Assembly: GCA_021740905.1 (NCBI GenBank)
Contig: JAIOYV010000035.1
Coordinates: 1 to 62,572, forward strand
Origin: Bacteroidales bacterium
GTDB lineage: Bacteria; Bacteroidota; Bacteroidia; Bacteroidales; M50B96
Direction of reading: 5' to 3'
DNA: 62,572 nt
The translations under genes were made by a program, and so were the position numbers. Within the stretch, counting starts at the first letter, position 1; every line of letters begins with the position of its first letter. The notes beneath the pieces were generated by a model. That model was not told the DNA's origin. It made no database searches and worked only from the letters and a program-made list of their open reading frames with translations. This document shows positions 62,477 to 62,572 of the stretch, piece by piece.

Positions 62477-62572
62477 ATGGAAAAAGAAATAACCCGAAAG
62501 TATGTCGAGAGTAGATGCCCGGTTTGCACCATAAGATTCCTTGCCAAAACACGAAAAGCTCAATATTGTAGC
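62477..62572 (+). CDS. N-terminus of a Cys-rich protein, cut by the window edge (partial)
   Basis: The ATG is followed by 32 codons open to the edge. SRCPVCTIRF and QYCS suggest a zinc-finger of CxxC...C type. It lies inside the integrated element, 36 bases after the last direct repeat. No family can be assigned from so little. Confidence 0.55.
   Translation, partial: MEKEITRKYVESRCPVCTIRFLAKTRKAQYCS

Overview
The window looks like chromosome of an uncultured Bacteroidota lineage, probably Bacteroidales/Marinilabiliales-like. The support is: the phylum-type -7 promoter TAnnTTTG upstream of many genes, gliding-type gldF/gldG, an OstA_2-type LPS transport protein, a type IX secretion (T9SS) sorting domain, a CzcCBA efflux operon with a DUF6769-type leader protein, and the phylum-restricted families DUF4340 and DUF3109. 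Most of the window is ordinary core chromosome. No rRNA genes, complete tRNA genes or CRISPR arrays were seen.

Layout. 1-93: the last codons of a secreted protein. 0.1-15.4 kb, mostly minus strand: peptidase U32, PIF1-like helicase, hemerythrin-like protein, sppA, folK (plus), a PIN toxin-antitoxin pair, a large GH38-type alpha-mannosidase, a decayed RelE/ParE-type module, and an ECF sigma/anti-sigma/beta-rich secreted protein operon. 15.6-22.3 kb: an RND heavy-metal efflux operon (TolC-like, CzcA-like, CzcB-like, His-rich leader protein) with a recognisable promoter and a long palindrome upstream. 22.4-24.2 kb: a small acidic protein and an Rpn-family nuclease followed by a separate copy of its own C-terminal module. 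24.2-28.6 kb: a T9SS-exported Asp-box propeller protein and an AT-rich orphan gene. 28.7-38.4 kb: envelope and housekeeping genes (ostA-like, moxR, three SurA/PpiC-type chaperones, guaB), interrupted by a UPF0175/DUF3368 toxin-antitoxin pair and an antitoxin whose PIN toxin is cut to 12 codons. 38.8-47.9 kb: a START-like protein, a large hybrid histidine kinase, gldF-gldG-DUF4340 with a stand-alone Rpn C-terminal module inserted, and a DUF3109 protein. 48.1-53.6 kb: two large secreted proteins sharing a duplicated C-terminal module that also closes the gene cut by the left edge.

54.2-59.5 kb is a decay zone: a 178-bp inverted-repeat element, a type IIG restriction-modification gene reduced to its two ends, an intact DUF2130 gene, a gutted IAVLPF-type regulator, a beta-lactamase-fold gene broken by one TGA, and a DUF3365 c-heme lipoprotein. 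At 59.53 kb lies the 3' part of a tRNA-Met(CAT) gene without its 5' half, followed by a tyrosine recombinase. I read this as one end of an integrated element that runs off the right edge.

The most interesting theme is the Rpn family. A full-length nuclease (22941-23645) contains an in-frame ATG preceded by a strong Shine-Dalgarno-like sequence, in a phylum that rarely uses one. Two separate small ORFs (22740-22913 and 45953-46135) encode only the C-terminal module. The second has kept the same translation-initiation sequence. This fits reported intragenic Rpn antitoxins and suggests that the small module can spread as an independent gene.
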